Shown: positions 16,789-26,317, numbered from the stretch's first letter. The stretch is 64,000 nucleotides of DNA from Paracoccaceae bacterium (GCA_027492585.1 JAPUEK010000015.1:47995-111994), one strand, 5' to 3'. Notes: generated by a model not told the origin, from the letters alone. A program made the numbers and translations.

Positions 16789-17511
16789 ATGAGTGATCTT
16801 GAGGACCAGACCGTGCCGGAGAAAAACCGGCGCCCTGCCAAGCCTTTGCCGAATACGGCGAAGGAGGTGGAGGCGCTGGTCCGCCGCCAGAAGAAGCAGC
16901 TCCGCAAGGCCTGGGCGGAGGGCTATCTGACCGCGATCACCTCCATGTTGAAGCCGGGGGATCTGGCGCTCGATTGCGGGGCCAACATGGGGGTGGTGAC
17001 GGCGCGGCTGGCGGCGACCGGGGCGGATGTGATCGCCTATGAGCCGGACCCTTTCGCCTTTGCAACGCTGGTCGAGAAATTCGGGGCGCTGCCGAATGTC
17101 ACGCTGGTCAACGCCGCCGTGGGTGTCGGCTCCGGCACGGTGCGGCTGATGCGGGCCGACAATTTCGGCGCCAATCCCGAGGGGGCCTCGGTCCGCAGCA
17201 CGATCCTTGACGGCGGCCTGCGGATCGACGCGGGCAATTCCGTGGAGGTGCCGCTGCTCGACTTCCCCGGCCTTGTCCGGGAGAAGGTGGCCGCGCGCGG
17301 CGAGATCGCCTTCGTCAAGATGGACATCGAGGGGGCGGAGCTGGACATCCTTGAAGTGATGCACCGGGAGGGGCTTTTCGCGCAGGTGCGCGCGCTTGTC
17401 GCCGAAACCCATGAGCGCAAGTTCAAGGATCTGCGCGAGCGTTACAAGGCGCTGCGGGCCGCCGTTGCGGAAAGCTATCCGACCGGCCGGGTCAATCTGG
17501 ACTGGATCTGA
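16789..17511 (+). CDS. FkbM family methyltransferase
   Basis: 240 residues. SAM-binding text DLALDCGANMGVVTARLA and VIAYEPDPFAF, followed by FVKMDIEGAELDIL, matches the FkbM O-methyltransferase family. The N-terminal 45 residues are charged. GTG at 16786 is an alternative start, but ATG at 16789 is better spaced from GAGGAG. Its stop is adjacent to the stop of convergent rnhA. The substrate, perhaps a glycan or lipid, is unknown. Confidence 0.85.
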   Translation: MSDLEDQTVPEKNRRPAKPLPNTAKEVEALVRRQKKQLRKAWAEGYLTAITSMLKPGDLALDCGANMGVVTARLAATGADVIAYEPDPFAFATLVEKFGALPNVTLVNAAVGVGSGTVRLMRADNFGANPEGASVRSTILDGGLRIDAGNSVEVPLLDFPGLVREKVAARGEIAFVKMDIEGAELDILEVMHREGLFAQVRALVAETHERKFKDLRERYKALRAAVAESYPTGRVNLDWI

Positions 17512-17979
17512 TCAGCCCTTGGCGGCCTGCGGCTTGAAGGGCGCCATCCCGGCGCGAGCGAGCGCGTCGGCGCGCTCGTTTTCCGCGTGTCCGGCATGGC
17601 CCTTGATCCACCGCCATGTCACCTTGTGCATCGCCTGCGCGGCATCGAGGCGCTGCCAGAGCTCGGCATTCTTCACCGGGTCCTTGCCGGCCGTGCGCCA
17701 GCCGTTGCGCTTCCAGCCGTGGATCCATTCGGTCACGCCGTTCTTCACATAGGCCGAATCGGTGACGATGGTGATGGCGACCGGCTTCGTCAGCGTTTCG
17801 AGCGCCGAGATCGCGGCCATCAGCTCCATCCGGTTGTTGGTGGTCAGCGCCTCGCCGCCTTTGAGCTCGCGCTCCTTGACCACTTCGGCGCCTTCGCGCG
17901 CGAGCATCAGCACGCCCCAGCCGCCGGGGCCGGGATTGCCGGAGCAGGCTCCGTCCGTATAGGCGAAAAGATCGGGCAT
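17512..17979 (-). CDS. rnhA: Ribonuclease HI
   Basis: 155 residues, the usual length. The active-site acids appear in [19 protein letters not shown] (Asp), [10 protein letters not shown] (Glu) and IVTDSAYV (Asp), with the C-terminal [17 protein letters not shown]. It cuts the RNA strand of RNA-DNA hybrids. The minus-strand frame stays open for a further 2 kb upstream, but that is an antisense shadow of fadH. Confidence 0.98.
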   Translation of the reverse strand: MPDLFAYTDGACSGNPGPGGWGVLMLAREGAEVVKERELKGGEALTTNNRMELMAAISALETLTKPVAITIVTDSAYVKNGVTEWIHGWKRNGWRTAGKDPVKNAELWQRLDAAQAMHKVTWRWIKGHAGHAENERADALARAGMAPFKPQAAKG

Positions 17980-18114
17980 GACGGCTCCTTTGCTCCGGGG
18001 TGTAGCAGGCGCGCGGGCGGGGTCAACCTGTGCCGCAACGCGCTGTGTGACGCGGCGTAGGGCGTGACAGGCCCCGGTGGCTCGGGGCAGACTGCGGGCA
18101 AGGGGGAGCCATCC

Positions 18115-20118
18115 ATGACCGCTTATCCGCATCTTCTGGCGCCGATCACGCTTGGCGCCGTGACCCTGCCCAACCGGGTGATGATGGGCTCCATGCACAC
18201 GGGGCTTGAGGAATCCGGCGACTGGAACCGGGTCGCGGAATTCTATGCGACGCGGGCGCGGGGCGGGGTCGGGCTGATGGTGACCGGGGGCATCGCCCCC
18301 AACCGGGAAGGCGGGGTCTACCCCGGTGCCGCCGGGCTTTTCACCGGGAAGGACATTGCCAATCACCGCATCGTCACCGACCGCGTGCATGACAACGGCG
18401 GGCGGATCGCCATGCAGATCCTCCATGCCGGGCGCTATGCCTATTCCAGGGATTGCGTTTCCGCCTCGGCGGTGAAGTCGCCGATCTCCCCCTTCCCCCC
18501 GCGCGAGCTGGATGAGGAGGGGATCGAGACGCAGATCGCCGATATCGTCACCGCCGCCACCCGCGCGCGCGAGGCGGGTTATGACGGGGTGGAGGTGATG
18601 GGGTCGGAGGGCTATTTCCTCAACCAGTTCCTCGTGACCCATGTGAACCGGCGGGAAGACCGCTGGGGCGGCAGCTATGAGAACCGGATGCGCCTGCCGG
18701 TGGAGGTGGTGCGGCGGGTGCGTGACGCACTCGGGCCGGAGGCGATCCTGATCTACCGGATTTCGCTGATCGACCTGATCCCCGACGGTTCCACCTGGCA
18801 GGAGGTCGTGACCCTCGCCCGTGCCATCGAGGCGGCGGGGGCGAGTGTGCTCAACACCGGCATCGGCTGGCATGAGGCGCGGGTGCCGACCATCGCCACC
18901 TCGGTTCCGCGCGCGGCATTTGCCCATCTGACCGGGCGGCTGCGGCCGGAGGTGGGGATTCCGGTCATCACCTCCAACCGCATCAACAGCCCCGAAGTGG
19001 CGGAGACGCTGCTGGCCGCCGGGATGGCGGATATGGTCTCCATGGCGCGGCCCTTTCTGGCGGACCCCGAGTTCGTCGCCAAGGCGGCGCGCGGGCAGGC
19101 GGAGCGGATCGCCCCCTGCATCGCCTGCAATCAGGCCTGCCTCGACCATACATTCAGCGGCAAGATGACCTCCTGCCTCGTCAATCCGCGCGCCTGCCAT
19201 GAGACGCTGCTGCGGTATGAGCCGACGGATGTGGTGAAACGGGTGGCGGTGGTCGGGGCCGGCCCGGCGGGCATGACCTGCGCCATGATTGCGGCGGAGC
19301 GCGGGCATCATGTGGTTCTCTTCGACAGGGCGACGGAGCTGGGCGGGCAGTTGAACCTCGCCAAGCAGGTGCCGGGCAAGGAAGAATTCCACGGCCTCGT
19401 CGACTGGTTCGCGGGGGAGGTTGCGCGCTCCGGCGTCGACATCCGGCTGGGGCAGGAAGCGGGCGTGGAAGACCTTCGCGGTTTTGACGAGGTGGTCGTG
19501 GCGACCGGGGTTCTGCCGCGCGATCCGGGGATTGCCGGGCAGGACCGGGCGCTCGGCTATATCGACGTGCTGCGCGGCGCGAAGGTCGGGTCGCGGGTTG
19601 CGGTCATCGGGGCGGGCGGCATCGGCTTTGACGTGGCGGAGTTCCTGACGGCGGGGCCGACATCCCCGACGCTCCACCCCGAGGAGTGGCGGCGCGAATG
19701 GGGGGTGGGCGATCCGGCCCTGACCCCCGGCGGGCTGGCCGAACCGGAACCGGAGCCGCCGGCGCGCGAGGTCTGGCTTTTGCAGCGCAAGCCGGAAAAA
19801 CCGGGACGCGGGCTGGGCAAGACGACAGGCTGGATCCACCGTGCCGCCCTTGCCGCCAAGGGTGTGAGGATGCAGGGCGGCGTCAGCTACCTGTCCATCG
19901 GGGCGGACGGCCTGCGAATCGCCCGCGACGGGGTGGAGGAACTGCTGCCGGTCGAGGATGTGGTGCTCTGCTCCGGTCAGGTTCCGGCGCGCGGCCTGCT
20001 GGAGGCGCTGACGGCGGCGGGGATCGCCGCCCATGTCATCGGTGGCGCGGATGTGGCGGCGGAGCTGGATGCCAAGCGCGCCATTGATCAGGGCGCGCGG
20101 CTGGCCGCCACGCTCTGA
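18115..20118 (+). CDS. fadH: NADPH-dependent 2,4-dienoyl-CoA reductase-like protein (FadH family)
   Basis: 667 residues. An N-terminal Old-Yellow-Enzyme-like FMN barrel ([49 protein letters not shown]) is followed by Fe-S cysteines in [10 protein letters not shown] and [17 protein letters not shown] domain follows with [11 protein letters not shown] and [17 protein letters not shown]. The domain order matches bacterial 2,4-dienoyl-CoA reductase; related trimethylamine dehydrogenase-like enzymes share it. The start MTAYPHLL is the first Met of the barrel. Its stop abuts the stop of the convergent peroxidase gene. Confidence 0.9.
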   Translation: MTAYPHLLAPITLGAVTLPNRVMMGSMHTGLEESGDWNRVAEFYATRARGGVGLMVTGGIAPNREGGVYPGAAGLFTGKDIANHRIVTDRVHDNGGRIAMQILHAGRYAYSRDCVSASAVKSPISPFPPRELDEEGIETQIADIVTAATRAREAGYDGVEVMGSEGYFLNQFLVTHVNRREDRWGGSYENRMRLPVEVVRRVRDALGPEAILIYRISLIDLIPDGSTWQEVVTLARAIEAAGASVLNTGIGWHEARVPTIATSVPRAAFAHLTGRLRPEVGIPVITSNRINSPEVAETLLAAGMADMVSMARPFLADPEFVAKAARGQAERIAPCIACNQACLDHTFSGKMTSCLVNPRACHETLLRYEPTDVVKRVAVVGAGPAGMTCAMIAAERGHHVVLFDRATELGGQLNLAKQVPGKEEFHGLVDWFAGEVARSGVDIRLGQEAGVEDLRGFDEVVVATGVLPRDPGIAGQDRALGYIDVLRGAKVGSRVAVIGAGGIGFDVAEFLTAGPTSPTLHPEEWRREWGVGDPALTPGGLAEPEPEPPAREVWLLQRKPEKPGRGLGKTTGWIHRAALAAKGVRMQGGVSYLSIGADGLRIARDGVEELLPVEDVVLCSGQVPARGLLEALTAAGIAAHVIGGADVAAELDAKRAIDQGARLAATL

Positions 20119-20655
20119 TCAGCGCAGAAGCTTGTCGATGGCCCCGGTGATCCTGTCGGACAGCGGCTTTGCCGTCGGCCCCCAGGCCGAGACGAATTCC
20201 CCCTGCGGCCCGATCAGCACCTTGTTGAAATTCCAGCCCGGCGCAAAGCCGTGCTCGGCCTTCAGCCAGGCGTAAAAGGGGTGGAGATCGCCCTTGGCGA
20301 CATGGGTGATCGTGGTCATCGGCAGGGTCAGGTCGTAGTTCAGCGCGCAGAAATCCTTGACCTCGCCATCGCTCGCAAGCTCCTGATTGAAGTCGTCGGA
20401 AGGAATGGCGAGCACGACCGCCCGCCCCTGATAGCGGTCCGACAATTCCTGAAGCGCGGCATATTGCGGGGTGAAGCCGCAAAGCGAGGCGGTATTGACC
20501 ACCAGCACCGGCTTGCCGCGCCAATCGGCGCTGCTCATCGTGCCGCCGTCGATGGAGGCGAAGCTGAACACGGGCGCATCGGCGGCATGGGCGGCGGGCA
20601 GATGGGTGACCCCCCCGAGGAGGAGCGCGGTCAGCAGGCGGAGCTTGCGGAGCAT
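20119..20655 (-). CDS. Exported glutathione peroxidase family protein (Cys type)
   Basis: 178 residues. A signal peptide ends near ATHAADA-like HAADAP, then the thioredoxin-like peroxidase: VLVVNTASLCGFTPQYAALQEL has the peroxidatic Cys59, followed by VLAIPSDDFNQE and WNFNKVLIGPQG. It detoxifies hydroperoxides, probably in the periplasm, using thioredoxin-like donors. It is convergent with fadH and ends directly against its stop. Confidence 0.93.
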   Translation of the reverse strand: MLRKLRLLTALLLGGVTHLPAAHAADAPVFSFASIDGGTMSSADWRGKPVLVVNTASLCGFTPQYAALQELSDRYQGRAVVLAIPSDDFNQELASDGEVKDFCALNYDLTLPMTTITHVAKGDLHPFYAWLKAEHGFAPGWNFNKVLIGPQGEFVSAWGPTAKPLSDRITGAIDKLLR

Positions 20656-20784
20656 GGGTGGAACCTCCCTCGACAGGATATGATACGCTGCGGTTGCCGT
20701 CCCGGATCACAGGGCGAACAGATGGCCGCGCGGAGTGGCCAAGCCATATCGACATTCGTCGCCCGTTGCATCCTCCGTCCGGCC

Positions 20785-20809
20785 CCGGAGGGGTTTTGCA
20801 CCCCTCCGG
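20785..20809. terminator. Dispersed-repeat hairpin
   Basis: A perfect 10-bp stem, CCGGAGGGGT/ACCCCTCCGG, followed by ACCTCCCCGCAGGATATTTGAGGCAAGATG-like tail. It is downstream of the lacI stop in a 291-base gap that also holds the 3 x 14-bp repeat. Confidence 0.6.
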
Positions 20810-20914
20810 ACCTCCCCGCAGGATATTTGAGGCAAGATGAAAGGGGAAGGGCGCGCCAACCGGCGCCACGGTTTTGCGCGTTCTGCCTGACTGCCGGGGG
20901 AGGTGTGGGTCTTG

Positions 20915-20956
20915 CGGCTCAGGTCGGGCGGCTCAGGTCGGACGGCTCAGGTCGGA
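20915..20956. repeat. 3 x 14-bp tandem repeat at the end of lacI
   Basis: CGGCTCAGGTCGGG/A is repeated three times without a gap at 20915, 20929 and 20943. The lacI stop codon lies in the last copy. Because 14 is not a multiple of three, a change in copy number would alter only bases after the stop, or the last residues, of lacI. Confidence 0.9.
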
Positions 20957-21981
20957 CGGATAGTGTCGCCGGGTTGCAGCGTCGGGAAAAGCTCGATCAC
21001 CTCGCCGCCGACCAGGCCCTCCGGTCGCTTGCCCGCGATGATCTCCGCCGCGCGGCGGCCGATCTCCAGCCGGCAGGCGTCCATCGTTGCCAGGCGGCGC
21101 GGCAGGCCATCGAGCAGTTCTACCCCGTTGAAGCCCGCGAGCCCGATCTTGCCCGGCACATCGAGCCCGGCGTCCAGACAGTAAAGCAGCCCGCCCGCCC
21201 CGATCATATCGTTGGAATAATAGAGGAAATCGACATCAGGCGTGCGTTTCAGCACGGCTTCCGTCATCTCGCGCCCTTTCAGAAGCGCAGAGCCGCCGGA
21301 GTAGAACTCCCGGTCGGCGAGCGAAAGCCCGACCCGTGCAAGCGCCTCCTCGAAGCCTTCGAGCCGTTTGCGGGCGCGGTGATCGTTCGGCATCTGGGTG
21401 CCGAGGAAGGCGATCCGGCGGTAGCCTGCGGCGATGATCGCCTCGGCCATCTTGCGCCCGGCGCGACGATGCGAAATCCCGACGGCGGAATCGATCGGGC
21501 TGCCGTCGATATCCATGATCTCGACAATCGGGATGCCCGCCTGCGCGAGCATCGCCTGCGCGGCCTCCGTATGCTCCAGTCCCGCAAGGATCAGCCCGGA
21601 GGGACGCCAGCTCAGCATCTCGTAAAGCACGCTTTCCTCGCGGTCGGGGGAGTAGTTCGTCACCCCCACCACGGGTTGCAGGCCGGTGTCCTCCAGCACT
21701 TCGGAAACGCCGGTGAGAACTTCGGGGAAGACCATGTTCGACAGCGACGGGATCACCACGCCGACAAGGTTGACCCGCTGGCTCGCCAAGGCCCCCGCGA
21801 TCTTGTTCGGCACATAGCCGAGCGACCGCGCTGCCTCCAGCACCCGTTCCCGCGTCGCCTCCGACACATCGCCGCGATTGCGGAGAACGCGGCTGACCGT
21901 CATCTCGCTGACGCCCGAGGCTTCGGACACGTCCCGGAGCGTCAGGGTGCGGCGAGGATCGGGGACGGGCGGTTTTGACAC
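20947..21981 (-). CDS. LacI-family transcriptional regulator
   Basis: 344 residues. The N-terminal LacI helix-turn-helix (LRDVSEASGVSEMTVSRVLRN) is followed by the hinge LGYVPNKIAGALAS and a periplasmic-binding-protein-like domain. It most resembles the gluconate (GntR)-like branch. The upstream gap contains a TGTTACCGCTAACA palindrome and a half-site, which probably mediate autoregulation. No sugar operon lies directly adjacent; the iolE/aldolase cluster is 2 kb away. Effector unknown. Confidence 0.95.
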   Translation of the reverse strand: MSKPPVPDPRRTLTLRDVSEASGVSEMTVSRVLRNRGDVSEATRERVLEAARSLGYVPNKIAGALASQRVNLVGVVIPSLSNMVFPEVLTGVSEVLEDTGLQPVVGVTNYSPDREESVLYEMLSWRPSGLILAGLEHTEAAQAMLAQAGIPIVEIMDIDGSPIDSAVGISHRRAGRKMAEAIIAAGYRRIAFLGTQMPNDHRARKRLEGFEEALARVGLSLADREFYSGGSALLKGREMTEAVLKRTPDVDFLYYSNDMIGAGGLLYCLDAGLDVPGKIGLAGFNGVELLDGLPRRLATMDACRLEIGRRAAEIIAGKRPEGLVGGEVIELFPTLQPGDTIRPT

Positions 21982-22015
21982 GGATTAGGGACCCTGCGGA
22001 AATTGCCTTTCCTCT

Positions 22016-22029
22016 TGTTAGCGGCAAAA
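22016..22029. promoter_or_regulatory. Half-conserved LacI-type operator
   Basis: TGTTAGCGGCAAAA keeps the left half of the palindrome found at 22061 (reverse complement TGTTAGCGG...). It lies about 35 bases before the lacI start, where a repressor could block transcription. Confidence 0.5.
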
Positions 22030-22060
22030 CACCCCTTGTCCAAGAGCGTATCCTCAGCTA

Positions 22061-22074
22061 TGTTACCGCTAACA
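22061..22074. promoter_or_regulatory. LacI/GntR-type operator palindrome
   Basis: TGTTACCGCTAACA has TGTTA/TAACA arms around CCGC, the form typical of LacI-family operators, including the E. coli gluconate repressor. It lies 80 bases upstream of lacI. With the half-site 45 bases away, DNA looping autorepression is possible. Confidence 0.65.
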
Positions 22075-22157
22075 GCCATTTGGCTGACGATATCCTGCGC
22101 GTCCTGCAAGCTCTCAACCCAGACGCAAGGGACCACGGGGGAGTGGTGGGCCAAAAG

Positions 22158-22871
22158 TCACTCCCCCTTTTCCCCTCCCGGCTTTGCGGCAAGCAGCTTT
22201 TCGACAAGACCGGGCAGACGGGTGAAGTCGTTGAACTTCGCGCGATGCGGCAGGGCGCTGACCGGCGATTTCCGATAGCCTCTGGTGTATAGAAGGAACG
22301 GCACGGCGGCGGCCTGTGCGGTTTCGCAATCCACCTCGCTGTCGCCGACGAAGAGAATCGTGCCGCCGATCGCCTTCGCCGTCGCCAGCAGCGGGGCAGG
22401 ATCGGGCTTGCGCTGCGGCAGGCTGTCACCGCCGATCACCACCGGGAAGAAGCGCGCAAGGTCGAGATGGTCGAGAATCGCCTTGGTCGGAGCTTCCGGC
22501 TTGTTGGTGCAGATGCCGAGCGGATGGCCCGCGGCCCGCAGCGCCTCCAGAGCGGCGATGACGCCGGGGTAGGGCTTCGTCAGGGTCAGGTCATTTTCGT
22601 AGAGATGGAGAAAGCGGGCGGTCAGATCGGCATGGTCCGCCGGATCGAGCCCCAGATGATCCATCGTGCGCCGGATCAGCGTCGGGACACCATTGCCGAC
22701 GAAGCTCTGCACCCGTGCGCGGGAGAGAGGGCGCAGGCCGCGCTCGGTCAGGACGCGATTGAGGTTCGCGTGGATGTCGCCCACGCTGTCGATCAGCGTA
22801 CCATCCAGATCGAAGACGATTGCAGGAAGTGTGTCGGACGTGGCGGTGCTCGGCTGGATCGGCTTCGGCAA
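22158..22871 (-). CDS. gph: Phosphoglycolate phosphatase (HAD superfamily)
   Basis: 237 residues. HAD motifs: IVFDLDGTLIDS, GICTNKPE, KPDPAPLL and ILFVGDSEVDCETAQAA. It dephosphorylates 2-phosphoglycolate. No in-frame ATG lies close upstream; TTG at 22869-22871 with GAGGAA six bases before it is the best start, since a longer reading would run into the tRNA gene. It is divergent from the tRNA. Confidence 0.93.
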   Translation of the reverse strand: MPKPIQPSTATSDTLPAIVFDLDGTLIDSVGDIHANLNRVLTERGLRPLSRARVQSFVGNGVPTLIRRTMDHLGLDPADHADLTARFLHLYENDLTLTKPYPGVIAALEALRAAGHPLGICTNKPEAPTKAILDHLDLARFFPVVIGGDSLPQRKPDPAPLLATAKAIGGTILFVGDSEVDCETAQAAAVPFLLYTRGYRKSPVSALPHRAKFNDFTRLPGLVEKLLAAKPGGEKGE

Positions 22872-23033
22872 GGGGTGTTCCTCAGTTGGACCGGGGGCGG
22901 TCGGTGCCAAACTAGCGGTCTCAGGCGCCGGGCGACAGGGGGGCAGCGACAGGCAGATGCAGGCCCCGCGGACGCCGCACGGGATTTCCACCTTGATATG
23001 CCCCCGCGCCCCGATTACCAAAGCGGCATCGCT

Positions 23034-23109
23034 GGCCTCGTAGCTCAACGGATAGAGCGTCCCCCTCCTAAGGGGAAGGTTGCAGGTTCAAGTCCTGCCG
23101 GGGTCACCA
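23034..23109 (+). tRNA. tRNA-Arg(CCT)
   Basis: 76 nucleotides. The acceptor stem GGCCTCG pairs with CGGGGTC (one G-T pair), the D-arm has AGCTCAACGGATAGAGC, and the anticodon stem TCCCC/GGGGA encloses the loop CTCCTAA with anticodon CCT at 23067-23069. The T-arm GCAGGTTCAAGTCCTGC is perfect, and CCA is encoded. It reads AGG codons. No integrase or attachment-site copy is visible nearby. Confidence 0.97.
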
Positions 23110-23249
23110 TCCATCTTTCAAGATAAATGCACATGACCGGGGCGATGCAGCTTCTGGTCCATGAACCAATGGCCGCCGGCTCGGAACTGCCCGGCATCAG
23201 GCGGCTCCGAACCGGTGCCATGGTTATTGCCCAAGGCCGGGGCGCGGCG

Positions 23250-24149
23250 TCAGGCAACCACCTCATAGCCTGCCGCCGCCATGACGCGCAGCAGTTCCTT
23301 GTGGCCGATCTTCGCCATCTCCAGCGGCGGGGAGACTTTGGGGTCCTGCTCCGCTTCCACCACGAACCAGCCCTCATAGCCGTGGGAGGCAAGGCGCTTC
23401 ACGATGGTCTCGAAATCGAGGCTGCCATCCCCCGGCACGGTGAAGGCGCCCTTGACCACGGCGTCGAGGAAGCTTTCACGGCTCCGGTCGAGGCCGTTGA
23501 TCACGTCCATCCGCACGTCCTTGGTGTGGACATGGCTGATCCGGGCATGGTGGTTGTCGATCACCCGCAGCACGTCGCCGCCTGCAAAGGCCATGTGGCC
23601 GGCGTCAAAGAGCAGCGGAATTCCCGCGCCGGAATGTTTCATGAAAAGATCCAGCTCCGCCTCGGTCTCGATCGCGGCGGCCATGTGGTGATGGTAGGAA
23701 AGCGGCATCCCCTGCTCCGCGCACCATTCACCAAAGGCGGTCATCTTGCGGGCGTAGGTCTTGATCTCATCCTCCGACAGCTTCGGCTTCACCGCCAGAG
23801 GCTTGGAGCGGTCGCCTTGCACCGAGCGCGCGGTTTCGCCGTAGACGATGCAGGGTGCCTTCGCGGCGATGAAGAAATCCATCTGGGCGCGGATGCGATC
23901 CTTTTCCGCCTCGATGTCGCCATCAAGCAGCAGGCCGGAGAACCAGCCGCCGCAGACCGAGATCCCGTAGCGGGCGAGGATCGGCGACAGAACCGCCACA
24001 TCCATCGGAAAGCGCCGCCCGGTTTCCATCCCGGTAAAACCCGCGACGGAGGCCTGACGCAGACATTCCTCCAGCGACACGTCATCGCTGAGTTCGGCGA
24101 GGTCGTCGTTCCACCAGGCGATAGGGGCGATGCCGAGACGGGCTTTCAT
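23250..24149 (-). CDS. iolE: Inosose dehydratase-like sugar isomerase/epimerase family protein
   Basis: 299 residues, TIM barrel. The N-terminal RLGIAPIAWWNDDL, the metal/active-site region MPLSYHHHM, FDAGHMAFAGGD and HVHTKDVR match the 2-keto-myo-inositol dehydratase (IolE) branch of AP-endonuclease-2-like sugar isomerases. Other isomerases share the fold, so the substrate is likely but not certain. It is divergent from the HpcH aldolase gene, with a 219-base shared control region, suggesting a common regulated pathway with the Gfo/Idh dehydrogenase. Confidence 0.8.
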   Translation of the reverse strand: MKARLGIAPIAWWNDDLAELSDDVSLEECLRQASVAGFTGMETGRRFPMDVAVLSPILARYGISVCGGWFSGLLLDGDIEAEKDRIRAQMDFFIAAKAPCIVYGETARSVQGDRSKPLAVKPKLSEDEIKTYARKMTAFGEWCAEQGMPLSYHHHMAAAIETEAELDLFMKHSGAGIPLLFDAGHMAFAGGDVLRVIDNHHARISHVHTKDVRMDVINGLDRSRESFLDAVVKGAFTVPGDGSLDFETIVKRLASHGYEGWFVVEAEQDPKVSPPLEMAKIGHKELLRVMAAAGYEVVA

Positions 24150-24368
24150 GGGTCTTCCTCCGAAATGGGCGCTGCCGGGGGCGGAGCGGGTTCGGCCCTT
24201 CGCTAGCCTCCTGCGGGTTTTCCGGCAAGCCCGTCGCCCGATCCGGGCAGATCTCCGCAGGCAAAGCTTCGTCATCTTCGTCAAAAACCCCTTCGTCACG
24301 CGGCCGGTTTCGTGGTTTTTTGCCATGGGAACGTGGAAATGGCCCGGAGGAGGGCCGAAGGGGGCGGA

Positions 24369-25178
24369 ATGATCAGGAACCGGCTGCGGCAGATCTGGGC
24401 CGAGGGACAACCCTCGCTGAATGGCTGGTGCTCCATCGGCAGCCCCTTCGTGGCGGAGATCATGGCCGCGCAGGGCTTCGATAGCCTGACGGTGGACATG
24501 CAGCATGGCGCACTCGACTATTCCCACGCCCTGCCGATGTTGCAGGCGATCCGGGGGTTCGGCACGGTGCCGCTGGTGCGGGTTCCCTGGCTTGAGGCCG
24601 GGGCGATCATGAAGGCGCTGGACGCGGGCGCCTATGGCATCATTTGCCCGATGATCAACACCGCCGAGGAAGCGGCGGAATTCGTCAGCTATCTGCGCTA
24701 TCCTCCGCTTGGTCAGCGCAGTTTCGGCCCGACCCGCGCGGCCTTCGTCAGCGGGCCGAACTACGCGGCGGAAGCGAATGGCGAGGTCCTTGCCTTCGCC
24801 ATGGTCGAGACCGCGACCGCGATGGAAAATCTGGAGGCGATCTGCGCGACCCCCGGTCTGGACGGCATCTATGTCGGCCCGGCGGATCTGTCGCTGAGCC
24901 TGTCCGCAGGCCGCCTTGCGCCGGGAATGGACCGCGAAGAGCCTGAGATGATCGCGGCCTTCCATCGCATCCTTGCCGCCTGCAAGGCCAACGGGCTGCG
25001 GGCCGCGCTCCATTGCGGGACGCCGGACTACGCCTTGCGCGCCATTGGCTGGGGTTTCGACATGACCACCGTGGGCGGGGATACCCGCTTTCTCGCCGCC
25101 GCTGCCGGAGCGAGCGTGGCACGGTTCCGCGAACTTGCCGGGCAGGGTGCCGCCGCCGGTTCCAAAGCCGCCTATTGA
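24369..25178 (+). CDS. HpcH/HpaI aldolase family protein
   Basis: 269 residues. IAWE-like WAEGQPSLNGWCSIGSP, then VDMQHGALDY, VRVPW, GAYGIICPMI and GIYVGPADLSLS are the class II pyruvate-aldolase landmarks (metal-binding Glu/Asp in the MVETATAMEN and VGPADLSLS segments). It cleaves 2-keto-3-deoxy acids to pyruvate and an aldehyde. It is followed 20 bases later by the Gfo/Idh gene; the two form an operon. Confidence 0.9.
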   Translation: MIRNRLRQIWAEGQPSLNGWCSIGSPFVAEIMAAQGFDSLTVDMQHGALDYSHALPMLQAIRGFGTVPLVRVPWLEAGAIMKALDAGAYGIICPMINTAEEAAEFVSYLRYPPLGQRSFGPTRAAFVSGPNYAAEANGEVLAFAMVETATAMENLEAICATPGLDGIYVGPADLSLSLSAGRLAPGMDREEPEMIAAFHRILAACKANGLRAALHCGTPDYALRAIGWGFDMTTVGGDTRFLAAAAGASVARFRELAGQGAAAGSKAAY

Positions 25179-25198
25179 GTTTTCAGGAAGGACAGAAA

Positions 25199-26317
25199 AT
25201 GACCAAACCCAAGCTCCGCATCGGGCTGATCGGCACCGGCTTCATGGGACGTGCTCATGTCTTCGGCTTCATCTCGGCCCCGAAGGTTTTCGAACTGTCC
25301 CATGAGATCGAGCTGCATACCGTGGCCGATATCACCATGGCGGCAGCGCAGCGCGAGGCGGGGAGGCTTGGCTTTGCCCAGGCCACCGACGATTGGCGGC
25401 AGATCGTCGCCAACCCCGACATCGACGTGGTGGACATCACGGCACCCAATGCGCTGCACAAGGAAATGGCACTGGCGGCGATTGCGGCAGGCAAGCACGT
25501 CTACTGCGAAAAGCCTCTGGCCCCGCTGGCCGCCGATGCGCGCGAGATGGCCGAGGCGGCCGAGGCCAAGGGCGTGAAGACGCAGGTCGGGTTCAATTAC
25601 CTTTGCAACCCGATGCTGGGTCTTGCCCGCGAGATGATCGCGGCGGGGGAACTCGGTGAAATTCGCGGCTATCGCGGCCTTCACGCCGAGGATTACATGG
25701 CCGACGCCAATGGCCCCTTCACCTTCCGCCATGATCCCGCGGGCGGCGGGGCGCTGGCCGATATCGGTTCCCATGCACTTGCCACGGCGGAATATCTCTG
25801 CGGGCCGATTTCCCGCGTGATGGGCGATTGCCTGACGATGATCCCTGCTCGCCCGGACGGCAAGGGCGGCACCCGCAGCGTGGAAGTGGATGACATCGGG
25901 CGCGCTTTCCTGCGGTTCGAGAATGGCGCTTCGGGGTCCATCGAGGGCAACTGGATCGCCACTGGCCGCAAGATGCAGCATGATTTCGAGGTCTACGGCA
26001 CCAAGGGCGCGCTCGCCTTCAGTCAGGAGCATTTCAACGTCCTGCACTATTTCAACACCGCCGATGCCAGGGGCCGTCAGGGTTTCCGCCGGATCGAGGC
26101 GGGACCGGATCATGCGCCCTATGGGCTGTTCTGCGTGGCGGCGGGCCATCAGCTCGGTTTCAACGACCTCAAGGCCATCGAGGTTGCGGGTTACGTCGAG
26201 GCGATCGCAGGCAGGCGCGACGAGCCCTGCAACTTCCGCAAGGGGCTGCGGATACAGACGCTGGTGGAGACGATCCAGACCTCTTCCCGCGAAGGGAGAT
26301 GGCTGGACGTGGCCTGA
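25199..26317 (+). CDS. Gfo/Idh/MocA-type oxidoreductase
   Basis: 372 residues. The N-terminal Rossmann motif GLIGTGFMGRAHV is followed by DIDVVDITAPNALHKEMALAAI, HVYCEKPLAP (catalytic Lys) and the C-terminal beta-sheet domain with GGALADIGSH. It oxidises a sugar or inositol-like ring alcohol with NAD(P). Context with iolE and an HpcH-type aldolase suggests an inositol or sugar-acid catabolic path; the exact substrate is unknown. Confidence 0.9.
   Translation: MTKPKLRIGLIGTGFMGRAHVFGFISAPKVFELSHEIELHTVADITMAAAQREAGRLGFAQATDDWRQIVANPDIDVVDITAPNALHKEMALAAIAAGKHVYCEKPLAPLAADAREMAEAAEAKGVKTQVGFNYLCNPMLGLAREMIAAGELGEIRGYRGLHAEDYMADANGPFTFRHDPAGGGALADIGSHALATAEYLCGPISRVMGDCLTMIPARPDGKGGTRSVEVDDIGRAFLRFENGASGSIEGNWIATGRKMQHDFEVYGTKGALAFSQEHFNVLHYFNTADARGRQGFRRIEAGPDHAPYGLFCVAAGHQLGFNDLKAIEVAGYVEAIAGRRDEPCNFRKGLRIQTLVETIQTSSREGRWLDVA

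Noticed and set aside
17980..20034. Minus-strand open frame of about 680 codons upstream of rnhA
   Set aside because: It is fully antisense to fadH, whose motifs are clear; the sequence is low-complexity His/Arg/Gly-rich text typical of a GC-rich shadow.
23034..23109. tRNA-Arg as a possible integration site
   Set aside because: No integrase gene or direct repeat of the tRNA 3' end is seen nearby.
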